Of a stretch of 64,000 nucleotides of DNA, positions 25,095 through 33,820 are shown piece by piece. This stretch comes from Agrobacterium tumefaciens (GTDB lineage Bacteria > Pseudomonadota > Alphaproteobacteria > Rhizobiales > Rhizobiaceae): NCBI GenBank assembly GCA_025559845.1, contig CP048469.1:2108001-2172000 (forward strand), in the 5' to 3' direction. Every line of letters starts with the position of its first letter. Within the stretch, counting starts at the first letter, position 1. A program made the translations under genes and the position numbers. The notes under the pieces were generated by a model, which saw nothing but the letters and a program-made list of their open reading frames with translations, ran no database searches and had not been told where the DNA came from.

Positions 25095-25568
25095 ATGAAA
25101 AACAAGGTTTTCGCACTGGCTGCCGTCGCAGCCCTGACCTCTTCTGTTGCCTTCGCGCAGACCGCCACCACGGCACCGGCCGAGACGGCTCCTGCAGCAG
25201 TTGGTGCGGATGCGGCACTTTCTGGCCCTGGCTTCACCATGGGCACGAAGGCCAGTGGTCCGCTGAAATTCGTCAACGTGCAGAAGACCGACCTGACCGC
25301 CTCGCAGCTCGATGGCATGGATATCTACAATGCCAAGGGCGAGGACATCGGCGAAATCGAAGATGTGGTCATTGGCGAAGGCAAGGCCGTGATCGGTCTC
25401 GTTGCCAGCGTCGGCGGTTTCCTGGGCATCGACAAGAGCTACGTGGTTCTCGACCCGGCATCCGTTGCGATCAACAACGACAATGGCACCTGGAAAGCCT
25501 ATGTCGACACTACCAAGGATGCGCTGCAAAACGCGCCCAAGCTCGATTACGACAAGCTTGATGACTGA
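25095..25568 (+). CDS. Exported PRC-barrel domain protein
   Basis: 157 residues: a signal peptide ending in SSVAFAQ, an Ala/Thr/Pro-rich linker, then a PRC-barrel (GMDIYNAKGEDIGEIEDVVI, KAVIGLVASVGGFLGIDKSYV). Periplasmic PRC-barrel proteins are abundant in rhizobia and are linked to envelope stress; precise role unknown. AAAGGGAAG precedes the start and a strong terminator follows at 25589, so it is a single-gene unit. Confidence 0.82.
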   Translation: MKNKVFALAAVAALTSSVAFAQTATTAPAETAPAAVGADAALSGPGFTMGTKASGPLKFVNVQKTDLTASQLDGMDIYNAKGEDIGEIEDVVIGEGKAVIGLVASVGGFLGIDKSYVVLDPASVAINNDNGTWKAYVDTTKDALQNAPKLDYDKLDD

Positions 25569-25588
25569 CACCCCTACAGTCACAAGCG

Positions 25589-25617
25589 GCCCCTGCGATC
25601 CGTCGCAGGGGCTTTTT
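25589..25617 (+). terminator. Rho-independent terminator after the PRC-barrel gene
   Basis: Perfect 10-bp stem GCCCCTGCGA-TCCG-TCGCAGGGGC followed by TTTTT. Confidence 0.9.
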
Positions 25618-25727
25618 GTATGGAGATGGCCGCAGCGATAAATGCCGTCGCGGGGCCGATGCAACGCTTGCCTTGCCGCCCACCCCTCGCCTATCTTCGG
25701 CCCGCAAAACCATCCAAGGATCGATGC

Positions 25728-26339
25728 GTGCCCGCCTCAAAATACTCTTCGCTCACTTTCACCGTAGCGTCTTTAGTGTCGGCTTTGCTGGCGCCTTCGG
25801 CTCAGGCCGCAGACTGGAAACCAGCCGAGCAGATCAAGACCTATACCGTCACGGGCAACTCAGGGGCAGCGCTTTACGATTCCATCGGCGAGCGCGGTCC
25901 CATGGCGGGCGTGCAGGCCATCGCCCACACCACGTTCAAGCTGACATGGCGGCGTGACTATCGCCCGCAACCTGATGGCGCCTGCGTGCTCGCCACCGCG
26001 CGCCCCAACCTCACCATCATCTACACCTGGCCAAAGGCACCGGCGAAGCTGCCGACCGCCGTCGCGGCGAGCTGGAAAACCTTCATTAGCGGAGTGGAAA
26101 CCCACGAGCGGGTGCATGGCGAGCACATCGTCGACATGGTGAAGAAGATCGAAGCCTATAGCGTCGGCTTGCGGGCCGAAAGCGATCCGGGATGTCAGAA
26201 AGTCCGTGCGGTGCTGCAACAGCGGCTGGGCGAATTGTCCAACGAACAGCGACAACGCGGCAGAGACTTTGACCGAGACGAACTCTCACCTGGCGGTCGC
26301 GTTCATCAGCTCATTCTGGCACTGGTCAACGGCCCCTGA
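25728..26339 (+). CDS. DUF922 family exported putative metalloprotease
   Basis: About 203 residues. A GTG at 25728 with AAGGA upstream gives a clean signal peptide (SSLTFTVASLVSALLAPSAQA); the longer frame to 25620 runs into the terminator of the previous gene and lacks a ribosome site. The mature part holds WKTFISGVETHERVHGEHIV, whose HExxH-type HERVH is the zinc-protease motif of DUF922. The C-terminus is rich in Arg/Gln. Periplasmic; substrate unknown. Confidence 0.8.
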   Translation: MPASKYSSLTFTVASLVSALLAPSAQAADWKPAEQIKTYTVTGNSGAALYDSIGERGPMAGVQAIAHTTFKLTWRRDYRPQPDGACVLATARPNLTIIYTWPKAPAKLPTAVAASWKTFISGVETHERVHGEHIVDMVKKIEAYSVGLRAESDPGCQKVRAVLQQRLGELSNEQRQRGRDFDRDELSPGGRVHQLILALVNGP

Positions 26340-26347
26340 TCGATCGG

Positions 26348-26509
26348 TGGCCTGCGCAGATAAGCATTGCCGTACTCGGCAGCCTCGCCTTTCAGCACCG
26401 GTTCCGGCCCTAGCAGGCCGCGCAAAAGTGTAAGCGGTTTTGCGATCATGGCCTGCGCAGAAAAAGCCTTGCCTTACTCGGCAGCCTCGCCTTTCAGCAC
26501 GGGTTGCGG
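26348..26509. repeat. Direct repeat of the J-domain protein gene's 3' end
   Basis: Two ~60-bp near-identical copies (26348-26407 and 26449-26509), about 100 bp apart. The right copy encodes the last residues of the J-domain protein, PVLKGEAAE then stop; in the left copy, downstream on the minus strand, the same residues are followed by a Tyr codon and reading continues as YGNAYLRRP. Confidence 0.75.
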
Positions 26510-27076
26510 CAAGGACATGGCCTCCAGTTCGTAAGAATATCCTTCAAGCATCGTATAGGCTTGTTCGATTGCTTCGATCTGCGCCTCGGCATTGCGGATC
26601 GCCTCGGCAATCGACTGGCTGCGGGCACGTAGCATGGAGCCGAGAACATCGGTTTCCGGTTTTTTGCCCAACCGGTCCATATGTTTGCGGACACGGGTGC
26701 GGTGCCGCTCAAGTTCCAGAATGTGAAAGCGACTTTTCAGGATATCGTCGGTCAGTTTGCGGCGCATCGCCGCCACGGGATCGAAGCTGCCCGGCTCGCG
26801 TTCATCGAGAATGAACTCGTTGACGAGCGTTTCCAGCATCAGCAGACCCTTGAGATCCTTGGCATCGGCCAGTTGCGGATCGTAGCCGGTATCGTCGAAC
26901 ACCTTGCGGCGTACCGGGTCCTTCAACAGTTCATAGGCTGTCTGAAGTTTCGCGAATTGCTCGGCGTCACCGCCGCTGTCGGGATGAGCAGCCTTGGCCA
27001 CCTTCCGATAGGCGGATTTGATCGCAGCCTCGTCGGCATCGCGCTCCACACCTAGCAATATATAAGGATCGATCAC
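26474..27076 (-). CDS. J-domain (DnaJ-like) protein
   Basis: 200 residues. The N-terminal J domain (about 3-65) is complete: DPYILLGVERDADEAAIKSA, the HPD tripeptide in AAHPDSGGD, and QTAYELLKDPVRRKVFD. The rest is a helical, charged region (about 75-200) without the Gly/Phe-rich or zinc-finger parts of DnaJ, so it is a class III co-chaperone that should stimulate an Hsp70 on specific clients. Its 3' end is part of the direct repeat at 26348-26509. Confidence 0.85.
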   Translation of the reverse strand: MIDPYILLGVERDADEAAIKSAYRKVAKAAHPDSGGDAEQFAKLQTAYELLKDPVRRKVFDDTGYDPQLADAKDLKGLLMLETLVNEFILDEREPGSFDPVAAMRRKLTDDILKSRFHILELERHRTRVRKHMDRLGKKPETDVLGSMLRARSQSIAEAIRNAEAQIEAIEQAYTMLEGYSYELEAMSLPQPVLKGEAAE

Positions 27077-27467
27077 GAAAACACCTTCAAACGCAACTCT
27101 TCACCAGCATGCCGAACATATCCTGACGGCAGCGGACTGATCATAGGCGAAAAGCGCGCCACGAGCACCCCTGCTGCACCAGTCAAAGCGGTAAAACCCT
27201 AAAAAGGATGCACCGCCATAGCGATATAAAACCGGGCGAAAAGCCCTTGGTCCCGAAATTTGTCGAGGCCAAGGCCACTATAAAGGCAGGCCGGACAAAA
27301 TTGTGGACAGCCGCGACGAAAGAGATTTCTAGGCACTCTGCTCGACAGGATCGAGACAGAGTTACGGCTGACCCGCGGGCGCAAAAACACTGCGTGGCAA
27401 GGGGTTATGGCGAAATACCATCAACGGGTGTACTCTTGATCATCGATCTGAAGGGAGGGTCAGTCCG
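27077..27467. other. Intergenic region without recognisable gene
   Basis: About 390 bp between the divergent J-domain and NTF2-like genes. It should hold both promoters; GATCATCGATC and an AGGGAGGG ribosome site lie just before the NTF2-like gene. I see no RNA gene or repeat. Confidence 0.45.
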
Positions 27468-27821
27468 GTGCCGCAAACGATCACACAGACCGTCACAGAC
27501 TATGTTCATGCCATGGCCTACGCGGATGAAGGGCTGATGCGCGATGTTTTCGATCCGCGCGCCTCAATCGTCGGGAATTATCTGGGAGAAACCGAATGGC
27601 TTTCGCTCGATGATTTCGTTGGCCAGATCAGGGAGAACGAGCGCGGTCTCCCCGACCACGATCCGTCCTTCGAGATATTGGGGATAGACAAGGAAGGCGA
27701 CAGCGCCTCCGTCAAACTGACCACCAGCTTCGACGGCACCGACTTCTGTGAATATCTTTCGCTGCTGGAACGCGATGGAAACTGGTTCATCGTCCACAAG
27801 CTCTATCACGTGAAGCCGTAG
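27468..27821 (+). CDS. NTF2-like / SnoaL-like small protein
   Basis: 117 residues with GTG start and a strong AGGGAGGG site upstream. The fold pattern (TQTVTDYVHAMAYADEGLMR, DPRASIVGNYLGETEWLSLDDF, DFCEYLSLLERDGNWFIVHK) fits the cone-like NTF2 superfamily (lumazine-binding-like). Catalytic or binding role unknown. Confidence 0.75.
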   Translation: MPQTITQTVTDYVHAMAYADEGLMRDVFDPRASIVGNYLGETEWLSLDDFVGQIRENERGLPDHDPSFEILGIDKEGDSASVKLTTSFDGTDFCEYLSLLERDGNWFIVHKLYHVKP

Positions 27822-27846
27822 AACACAGGCAACACATTGCCGGAAC

Positions 27847-27871
27847 ACAGCGGTCGAACCACGACCGCTGT
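27847..27871. terminator. Hairpin between convergent NTF2-like and LOG genes
   Basis: Perfect 10-bp stem ACAGCGGTCG-AACCA-CGACCGCTGT. There is no T run, but its place between two convergent stops suits bidirectional termination. Confidence 0.45.
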
Positions 27872-27884
27872 CAGCGCCGTAGCG

Positions 27885-28466
27885 TCACAGCCACTTCGGA
27901 ATATCAACCCGTTGATAGGTCTGCAATTTTCCGATCAAGGCTTCCGCATTGGCGTCAACAGAGGTCGAATGTCGGTGCGCGGCCGGCAGAAATTTCTCGA
28001 CAACCATGTGGTCGATGAAGCCCAGGAAGCTGTCGAAAAATCCCCGTGTATTCAAAAGACCGATCGGCTTGTCGATTTCGGAAAGCTGGTTCATCGTCCA
28101 GACTTCCATGAACTCCTCCATCGTCCCGATGCCGCCAGGCAAAGCAATGAAGGCATCCGCCAGTTCCGCCATGCGTTGCTTGCGTTCGCGAAGCGTCTGC
28201 GTCACTTCACAAAAGGTCAGCCCCTCGTGCGAGTGACCCTTTTCGTGAAGGCGAGCGGTGATGATGCCGTGAACCTCCCCACCGGATGACAGTGCCGCGT
28301 CGGCCACAACACCCATCAAACCCTTGGTCGTGCCACCATATATGAGTTGGATGCCGGCGTTACCAAGTGCGCGCCCCAGCGCCCTCGCCCCTTCTGCAAA
28401 CTCTTCCGATGCACCGTGGTTGGAGCCGCAAAACACGGCAATCGATTTGATATGACGGATCATCAT
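27885..28466 (-). CDS. LOG-family nucleotide 5'-monophosphate phosphoribohydrolase
   Basis: 193 residues with the Rossmann-like LOG fold: IAVFCGSNHGAS, LIYGGTTKGLMG, and the signature PGGIGTMEE (residues about 109-117), which binds the phosphoribosyl group. Family members release the free base from cytokinin or purine ribonucleotides (Lonely Guy, PpnN). Its start overlaps the stop of the acetamidase gene (ATGA), so it is the last gene of the amide operon rather than a separate housekeeping gene. That link is unusual and may mean the operon handles a nucleobase-like compound. Confidence 0.85.
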   Translation of the reverse strand: MMIRHIKSIAVFCGSNHGASEEFAEGARALGRALGNAGIQLIYGGTTKGLMGVVADAALSSGGEVHGIITARLHEKGHSHEGLTFCEVTQTLRERKQRMAELADAFIALPGGIGTMEEFMEVWTMNQLSEIDKPIGLLNTRGFFDSFLGFIDHMVVEKFLPAAHRHSTSVDANAEALIGKLQTYQRVDIPKWL

Positions 28467-29425
28467 GGCATTCCCTGATCAGACATGGCGGGCGACAGCG
28501 CCGATTTGGGGATCATCACATGTGCCCCCTTTTTGATGTTGACGAGCTGGGTGATCCGAACGTCCGCCGCAACGCTGCAGAAGGTATATGCATCCTCCGC
28601 GCTCATGCCCGTTCGCTTCCGGACAAGCGTGATGGCGTGACGCAAAGCCTCGCGCACCGCCCTCTCCAGCTCCTCGTCGAAACCCATAGAGATCAGGTGA
28701 GTCGATGTCTCGGCAAAAGGAGCGGAAATGTCGGTATTTTTGATCACCGTGATCCGAACACGACCAGACAATCCGGTCTCCACAGCGGTGAGACACACCT
28801 CGCCATCGCCCTGGGCCGCGTGTCCATCTCCGATCGAGACAAGAGCACCTTCGACGGATACAGGCAGGTAAAGCGTCGAGCCTGACGACAGCTCCTTATT
28901 GTCGATATTCCCGCCGAAATAACCGGGCACGACAGATGAACGTCGGCCATCCTCACGCCGTGGAGCAGTTGCAATAACGCCAAAGAAAGGACGCGCCAAA
29001 AGCGTACCTCCCCAGGGCGCAGCAATCGTGCCCATCGTCATGTCGATACCGAAATGCACCGTCCTTGATGCATCGAAATCGTCGGGCAACGCGCCCTTTC
29101 CTGGACGGATGATGTTGAAACCCCAATCATCGCGCAGGCTGACATCGAGAATGTCGATTTTGAGCATGTCGCCGGGCACCGCGCCATTAACGCGGATCGG
29201 CCCGGTGAGGATGTGCGGGCCAAGTTCAGGCGCAAGTGTCTGGTGGATGACGCCAAGTTCGGGGCGAACGCGATATCGGCCGACGGGGGCCTCTTCCGCA
29301 GACCCGCTGACCGAATGAACGGTCACGATGTCACCGCTGTCGATGCTGAGAACCGGTGAGAGGTTCCCGTCAAGGTAACCCCAGTGTACCGTCTCAACGC
29401 CCGGAAAAAGCTCATGCTCGGCCAT
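28463..29425 (-). CDS. Acetamidase/formamidase family protein
   Basis: About 320 residues, the usual family length. Recognisable stretches: VHWGYLDGNLSPVLSIDSGD at the N-terminus, GPHILTGPIRVNGAVPGDML, a central Gly/Asp-rich metal-binding part (GGNIDNKELSSGS, GDGHAAQGDGEVC) and the end LVNIKKGAHVMIPKS. The family hydrolyses short amides such as formamide and acetamide to ammonia and acid. Start placed at 29425, four bases after the DUF3830 stop; the frame to 29485 would overlap that gene. In this operon it could release formate or acetate from a ring-opened product. Confidence 0.88.
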   Translation of the reverse strand: MAEHELFPGVETVHWGYLDGNLSPVLSIDSGDIVTVHSVSGSAEEAPVGRYRVRPELGVIHQTLAPELGPHILTGPIRVNGAVPGDMLKIDILDVSLRDDWGFNIIRPGKGALPDDFDASRTVHFGIDMTMGTIAAPWGGTLLARPFFGVIATAPRREDGRRSSVVPGYFGGNIDNKELSSGSTLYLPVSVEGALVSIGDGHAAQGDGEVCLTAVETGLSGRVRITVIKNTDISAPFAETSTHLISMGFDEELERAVREALRHAITLVRKRTGMSAEDAYTFCSVAADVRITQLVNIKKGAHVMIPKSALSPAMSDQGMP

Positions 29426-29429
29426 CGGT

Positions 29430-29843
29430 TCAGGCCAGTTCGAAACGGATGGGCTGTGCGCCTTCCCAGAGCGTCTTCTTGCCAAGTGCCGCCAAGTTCT
29501 CCAGCCCCGATGTCAGTGTGATGAAATGGTTTCCGGCAAGCTGCCCCATTTTCGATGAGAAGTCGACGCCGCCATAGGCCAACAGAATTTCCGTTTCGCT
29601 GATACCTCCGGGGTAGAGGATGATGTGGCCCGGTGCGGGATGGCTGGTGTGGTTCTCGTAACCCACGCCAAAATCCTCATCCCCCAACGGCACCCAGACG
29701 CCCTCACCGCTCCACCGGACATGGACGATCTGACTGTCATAAGGGAGGCGCTCCAGGAAGGCCGCGCAGGTTTTCGGTGCATCCTGCATTTCAAGGCGAG
29801 CGGTGAAGGTGAACGGGCCGGCGGTGATCGTGAGTTCGGTCAT
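29430..29843 (-). CDS. DUF3830 family cyclophilin-like protein
   Basis: 137 residues, matching DUF3830, a cyclophilin-like beta barrel (TCAAFLERLPYDSQIVHVRW, HPAPGHIILYPGG, SETEILLAYGG). These proteins are repeatedly found beside hydantoinase, allantoinase or amidase genes, but their activity is not established. It sits between the ABC permease and the acetamidase in a tight operon, so a binding or accessory catalytic role in the same pathway is likely. Confidence 0.8.
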   Translation of the reverse strand: MTELTITAGPFTFTARLEMQDAPKTCAAFLERLPYDSQIVHVRWSGEGVWVPLGDEDFGVGYENHTSHPAPGHIILYPGGISETEILLAYGGVDFSSKMGQLAGNHFITLTSGLENLAALGKKTLWEGAQPIRFELA

Positions 29844-29888
29844 GAAAATTGTCCTGTAAATCCTGCATGAATGCCTTGGGGGGAGCGG

Positions 29889-30665
29889 TCAGCCGTTGGT
29901 GGCGAAACTGTCGCTGCGAACGGCCCAACCTGTCACTCGCGCCTCGATAGCCGAGAAGATGATGTAGAGAGTGACACCGAGCGCAGCGAGAATGAACAAT
30001 CCGGCAAAGACCAGCGGCACATCGAAGCTGGAGCTTGCGATCATCATCAGATTGCCGATGCCACGGTTCGATGCAACGGTTTCGGCAATGACGGTGCCGA
30101 CAAACGCCAGCGTCGCAGCGACTTTCAGTGAGGCGAAGAAATACGGCATGGTGCGTGGCAGGCCGATATTCCAGAGGATTTCGAGTTTCGTCGCCTTCAG
30201 CGTGCGCATGACGTCCTGCAACTCCGGTTCGGTAGAGGCGAGCCCGGTCGCGACATTGACGACGATGGGGAAGATGCACATCACCATTGCGGTCAAGATG
30301 GCTGGCACGGTTCCAGCCCCGAACCACAAGACCAGGATCGGCACGATCGCCACTTTCGGGATTGACGAAAAGCCGACCAGCATCGGATAGGCCACATCGT
30401 AAGCAAGCTTCGAAGAGCCGATGAGCATGCCGAGAAGCACACCAAGAAGAATGCCAAGCCCAAGCCCGACCAGCGTCGTGTAGATGGTCTGAAAGGCATG
30501 CGGCCAGATTGCCGGGAACTGGGTGATGAGCGTTGAAATCGCCTGCGTCGGTCTCGGCAGAACCATTTCAGATATGCCGAACATGAGGCAGATCAACTCC
30601 CAGGCGACGAAGGCCCCGAGAATGCAGCAGGCTGACAGAACGCGACGTTTGGTGTCCGGCTTCAT
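29889..30665 (-). CDS. ABC transporter permease, NitT/TauT (SsuC) type
   Basis: 258 residues with six hydrophobic helices and the binding-protein-dependent permease EAA loop (MRTLKATKLEILWNIGLPRT). The family imports nitrate, sulfonates, taurine, pyrimidine precursors and similar small anions or heterocycles. Overlaps the ATPase gene by 4 bases and forms the importer with the ATPase and the binding protein of this operon. Confidence 0.88.
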   Translation of the reverse strand: MKPDTKRRVLSACCILGAFVAWELICLMFGISEMVLPRPTQAISTLITQFPAIWPHAFQTIYTTLVGLGLGILLGVLLGMLIGSSKLAYDVAYPMLVGFSSIPKVAIVPILVLWFGAGTVPAILTAMVMCIFPIVVNVATGLASTEPELQDVMRTLKATKLEILWNIGLPRTMPYFFASLKVAATLAFVGTVIAETVASNRGIGNLMMIASSSFDVPLVFAGLFILAALGVTLYIIFSAIEARVTGWAVRSDSFATNG

Positions 30666-31501
30666 GGCTGATGCTCCTTGACGGCCCGGGCCGCGACGAT
30701 GCGCTCGCGAAGCCTCTGTGTGAGGGATACGAATTCGGGTTCGAACGAGATGTCGATGGTCCGCGGCCGGGCAAAGGGCACTGCACGATCCTCAATGATC
30801 CGCCCTGGTCGGGCCTGCATGATGCAGATGCGCGACGCCAGATACGCGGCCTCCTTGAGGTCATGGGTCACGAGCAGAACGGTCGGCTTCTTCTCGATCC
30901 AGAGGTTCTGCATGATCTCCCAGAGTTCCTCGCGGGTGAACTGGTCGAGCGCGCCGAACGGCTCGTCGAGCAACAGCAGCGTCGGGTCATGGATCAGCGC
31001 GCGGCAGAGCGAGGCGCGCTGTTGCATTCCCCCTGAAAGCTGCCAGGGAAACTTGTCGCCGAAACCGGATAACCCCACCTGTTCCAGCAAAGCCTCGGCC
31101 CGATCGCGATATTCGCCTTTCTTTTTCTTCGCATAGGCATGTTTGAATGGCGCAACGATTTTCAGCGGCATCATGACGTTGTCGCGCACATTGAGCCATG
31201 GCAGCAGTGTCGGGTTCTGGAAGGCCATGCCGATACGGACATCATTTGCGCCGATCTCACGGCCGGCCACGAAGATGTGGCCCTCCGACGGCGAGAGTGT
31301 TCCCGCAACGAGTTTGAGGATTGTCGACTTGCCGCAGCCGGAGGGTCCGACCAATGCGATGAACTCGCCATTCTCGATCCGCAGCGATGTTTCGGCCAGA
31401 GCGACGGTTTTGTTCTTTTCGCCACCGAAGGTGACGTTCACCCTTTCCAGATCGATGATTGCGTTGCGGACTGCAATTTCGGGAGCGAAAGCGATGGTCA
31501 T
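30662..31501 (-). CDS. ABC transporter ATP-binding protein, NitT/TauT (SsuB) type
   Basis: 279 residues. Walker A GPSGCGKST, Q-loop AFQNPTLLPW, signature LSGGMQQRASLCRALI, Walker B LLLLDEPFGALD and the switch His in LLVTHDLKEAAYL are all present. Its start overlaps the stop of the amidohydrolase gene (ATGA) and its end overlaps the permease, showing tight translational coupling of uptake and catabolism. Confidence 0.92.
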   Translation of the reverse strand: MTIAFAPEIAVRNAIIDLERVNVTFGGEKNKTVALAETSLRIENGEFIALVGPSGCGKSTILKLVAGTLSPSEGHIFVAGREIGANDVRIGMAFQNPTLLPWLNVRDNVMMPLKIVAPFKHAYAKKKKGEYRDRAEALLEQVGLSGFGDKFPWQLSGGMQQRASLCRALIHDPTLLLLDEPFGALDQFTREELWEIMQNLWIEKKPTVLLVTHDLKEAAYLASRICIMQARPGRIIEDRAVPFARPRTIDISFEPEFVSLTQRLRERIVAARAVKEHQP

Positions 31502-32952
31502 GCCGCCGCACTCCCCGTGTGAGATGGCACCTGAGAGGTAACGGCCGCAATCGTCTGATTCTCGTTTCGCACGTCCGGCACCGGCATAGACTGGATGTCA
31601 TGCACCGACCGTCCCCAACCGCGGGCATCTGCCTGAAGTTGGCGATCCTTCATGGCAAAGCGGCCGCGAACGATCGTGTGGATCGGCAGAGCAGTTGCGC
31701 GCATCCCGTGCCAGGGAGAGATTTTCGCCGTAGACTGGATCAGCGCATCATCGATCGTCCAGGCACGATTGGTATCGACAATGGCGATATCGGCATCCGA
31801 ACCAACCATCAGTGCGCCCTTCCTCGGGAAAAGTCCGAAGGATTTTGCCGGGTTCTCCGCACTCCAGCGCACATAATCCGACAGGCTGGCCCCGCGGCGG
31901 GCTATTTCCGTCAGCATCAGCGGCATCTGGGTTTCCACACCGGGAAAACCGCAATCGACCGTCCAGATATCGGCCCGTGTCTTTTCTTCAGGCGCATGCG
32001 GAGCGTGATCAGTGGCAATCATGTCAATGGTGCCATCAACAAGCGCCTGCCAGATCGGGTCCTGGTTTTCAACTTCACGGACCGGCGGATTGACGCGGAT
32101 AACCCCGCGCTTGGCTTCATAATCATCCGCAGACAACAGCAGATATTGCGGGCAAGTCTCACCGGTGATGTCAACGCCGCGTGCCTTTGCATCCGCCAGC
32201 GGCCGAAGCTCTGCGGCTGAGGAGATGTGGAGAATATGGATGCGCGCGCCGGTCCATTCGGCAAGGATCGCGGCGCGGGCAACCGCCTCCGTTGCCACCA
32301 CCGCCGGACGGGCGGCAAGGTGGGCAAGTGGATCGCTGCGCCCCATCTGGCGAAGGCGCGCTTCGCGACGCTCCATGATGGAGTTCGTTTCGGCATGCAG
32401 CGAAATGCGTTTGCCGGTCGGAGCGACGATCTCGAACAGTTCCAGCATCGCACCGGTTGTCGGCGACGGGATGCGACCGAAGGTATTGCCCATGTAGCAT
32501 TTGAAGCCGATCACGCCGCCTTCGATCAATTCACCGATATGCGGCAGGCTGTCCTCGCCAAGCACAGCATAAAGGCCGTAATCGACATGCGCCTTGGCAC
32601 TGGCAATCGCGTGCTTTTCCTTCAGCGATGCCGCGTCGGAAATTGCCGGCAGGGTGTTGGGCATGTCGAAGACAGTGGTGACACCGCCGAAGGCTGCCGC
32701 TGCCGTACCCGAGGCAAAGTCCTCCTTCTGCGCATAACCGGGATCACGGAAGTGCACATGGACGTCGATGGCGCCAGGAAGAATGTGCAGACCGGTCGCG
32801 TCAAGTTCCTCTTTTGCCTTCGGCATGGCGCTCTGCTCGCCAATCGCCAGGATCGCACCGTCCTTGATTGCGATACTGGCCTTGTACTCGGTGTCCGGTG
32901 ACACGATCGTGCCGCCGTGGATGACGAGATCGGCGATGATATCTGTGGTCAT
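31498..32952 (-). CDS. Allantoinase-like cyclic amidohydrolase (dihydroorotase family)
   Basis: About 484 residues; TIM-barrel metal hydrolase. All metal ligands of the hydantoinase/allantoinase group can be seen: HVHFRDPG, the carboxylated Lys in IGFKCYMGNTFG, His in SLHAETNS, His in ILHISSAAE and Asp in IATDHAPHAPEEK. Family enzymes open cyclic amides such as allantoin, hydantoins and dihydropyrimidines. About 30 residues at the C-terminus after VRNEN are extra. Start at 32952 has GGAAGG upstream; frame to 32982 adds 10 residues. It is 14 bp from the SDR and coupled to the ABC genes, so the substrate is probably imported. Sequence alone does not fix it as an allantoinase. Confidence 0.88.
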   Translation of the reverse strand: MTTDIIADLVIHGGTIVSPDTEYKASIAIKDGAILAIGEQSAMPKAKEELDATGLHILPGAIDVHVHFRDPGYAQKEDFASGTAAAAFGGVTTVFDMPNTLPAISDAASLKEKHAIASAKAHVDYGLYAVLGEDSLPHIGELIEGGVIGFKCYMGNTFGRIPSPTTGAMLELFEIVAPTGKRISLHAETNSIMERREARLRQMGRSDPLAHLAARPAVVATEAVARAAILAEWTGARIHILHISSAAELRPLADAKARGVDITGETCPQYLLLSADDYEAKRGVIRVNPPVREVENQDPIWQALVDGTIDMIATDHAPHAPEEKTRADIWTVDCGFPGVETQMPLMLTEIARRGASLSDYVRWSAENPAKSFGLFPRKGALMVGSDADIAIVDTNRAWTIDDALIQSTAKISPWHGMRATALPIHTIVRGRFAMKDRQLQADARGWGRSVHDIQSMPVPDVRNENQTIAAVTSQVPSHTGSAAA

Positions 32953-32966
32953 GACTTCCATCCTTC

Positions 32967-33758
32967 CTAGAGCGCGGCCCAACCGCCATCGACGGGCATA
33001 TCGACGCCGGTGATCTGGCGGGATACATCGCTGGCGAGAAACAGGCAGGCATTGGCAACGTCTTCATCGACGGTGATGCGTTTCAGCGCATAGTCCTCGG
33101 CGTGACGAATGGCGGCCTCTTCTTCCGTGATGCCGAGCTTTTGGGCCATCGTCCTGCAAACCTTGTCGCGGAAGCGCGGGCCATCCACCATGCCGGGGGC
33201 GACACAGTTGACGTTGACATTGTGCTGACCAACCTCAAGCGCGAAGCTCTTGGTAATGCCGCGCAGACCCCATTTGGAAGCGGAATAGGCAAGACGCCCG
33301 GCACGCCCCTTCATGCCGAAGGTGCCGCCGACATTCACGACCTTGCCGTAACGCTGGTCGATCATTGCCGGCAGAACGCTGCGGATCGTGTGGAAGCAGC
33401 CATTCATGTTCAAGGTGACGATCTCATCAAACTCCTCCGGCGTCGTCTCGGCGCCTGTCTTGCCCATCGGGCCGGAGCCGCCGGCGACATTGACCAGCAC
33501 ATCGATACGGCCGAACGTCTCGAGTGTTTTCGCAGCCGCCGCATCGCACTGCGCCGCATCGGTAAGATCGCAGCCAATGACGATAGCCTCGCAGCCCTTT
33601 GCTTCAAGCTCTTCGGCAATAGGCTCAATGGCTGCGGTGTCTCGGCCGATGAGTGCCAGTTTGCTGCCTTCGGCGGCGAATGCCCGCGTAATGGCTGCGC
33701 CCATGCCCTTTGCCGGGCCGGTGATGACCACGACTTTATCCGTGAGCTTCAGGTCCAT
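32967..33758 (-). CDS. SDR family oxidoreductase of the amide operon
   Basis: 263 residues. The TGPAKGMG cofactor motif, VNVAGGSG (NAG-equivalent) and YSASK catalytic pair are present; at the usual catalytic Ser position the sequence reads VVNVGGTFGMKGR, with Gly/Thr instead of Ser. The C-terminus DMPVDGGWAAL is typical. It probably reduces or oxidises a ring carbonyl or an alcohol on the imported substrate. Located between the binding-protein gene (62 bp gap) and the amidohydrolase gene. Confidence 0.87.
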   Translation of the reverse strand: MDLKLTDKVVVITGPAKGMGAAITRAFAAEGSKLALIGRDTAAIEPIAEELEAKGCEAIVIGCDLTDAAQCDAAAAKTLETFGRIDVLVNVAGGSGPMGKTGAETTPEEFDEIVTLNMNGCFHTIRSVLPAMIDQRYGKVVNVGGTFGMKGRAGRLAYSASKWGLRGITKSFALEVGQHNVNVNCVAPGMVDGPRFRDKVCRTMAQKLGITEEEAAIRHAEDYALKRITVDEDVANACLFLASDVSRQITGVDMPVDGGWAAL

Positions 33759-33820
33759 GATGTATTCCGTTCTCAGTATCTGGAGGATGAAAGGGAAACG
33801 GCGCCTGACGCGCCGCCCTT

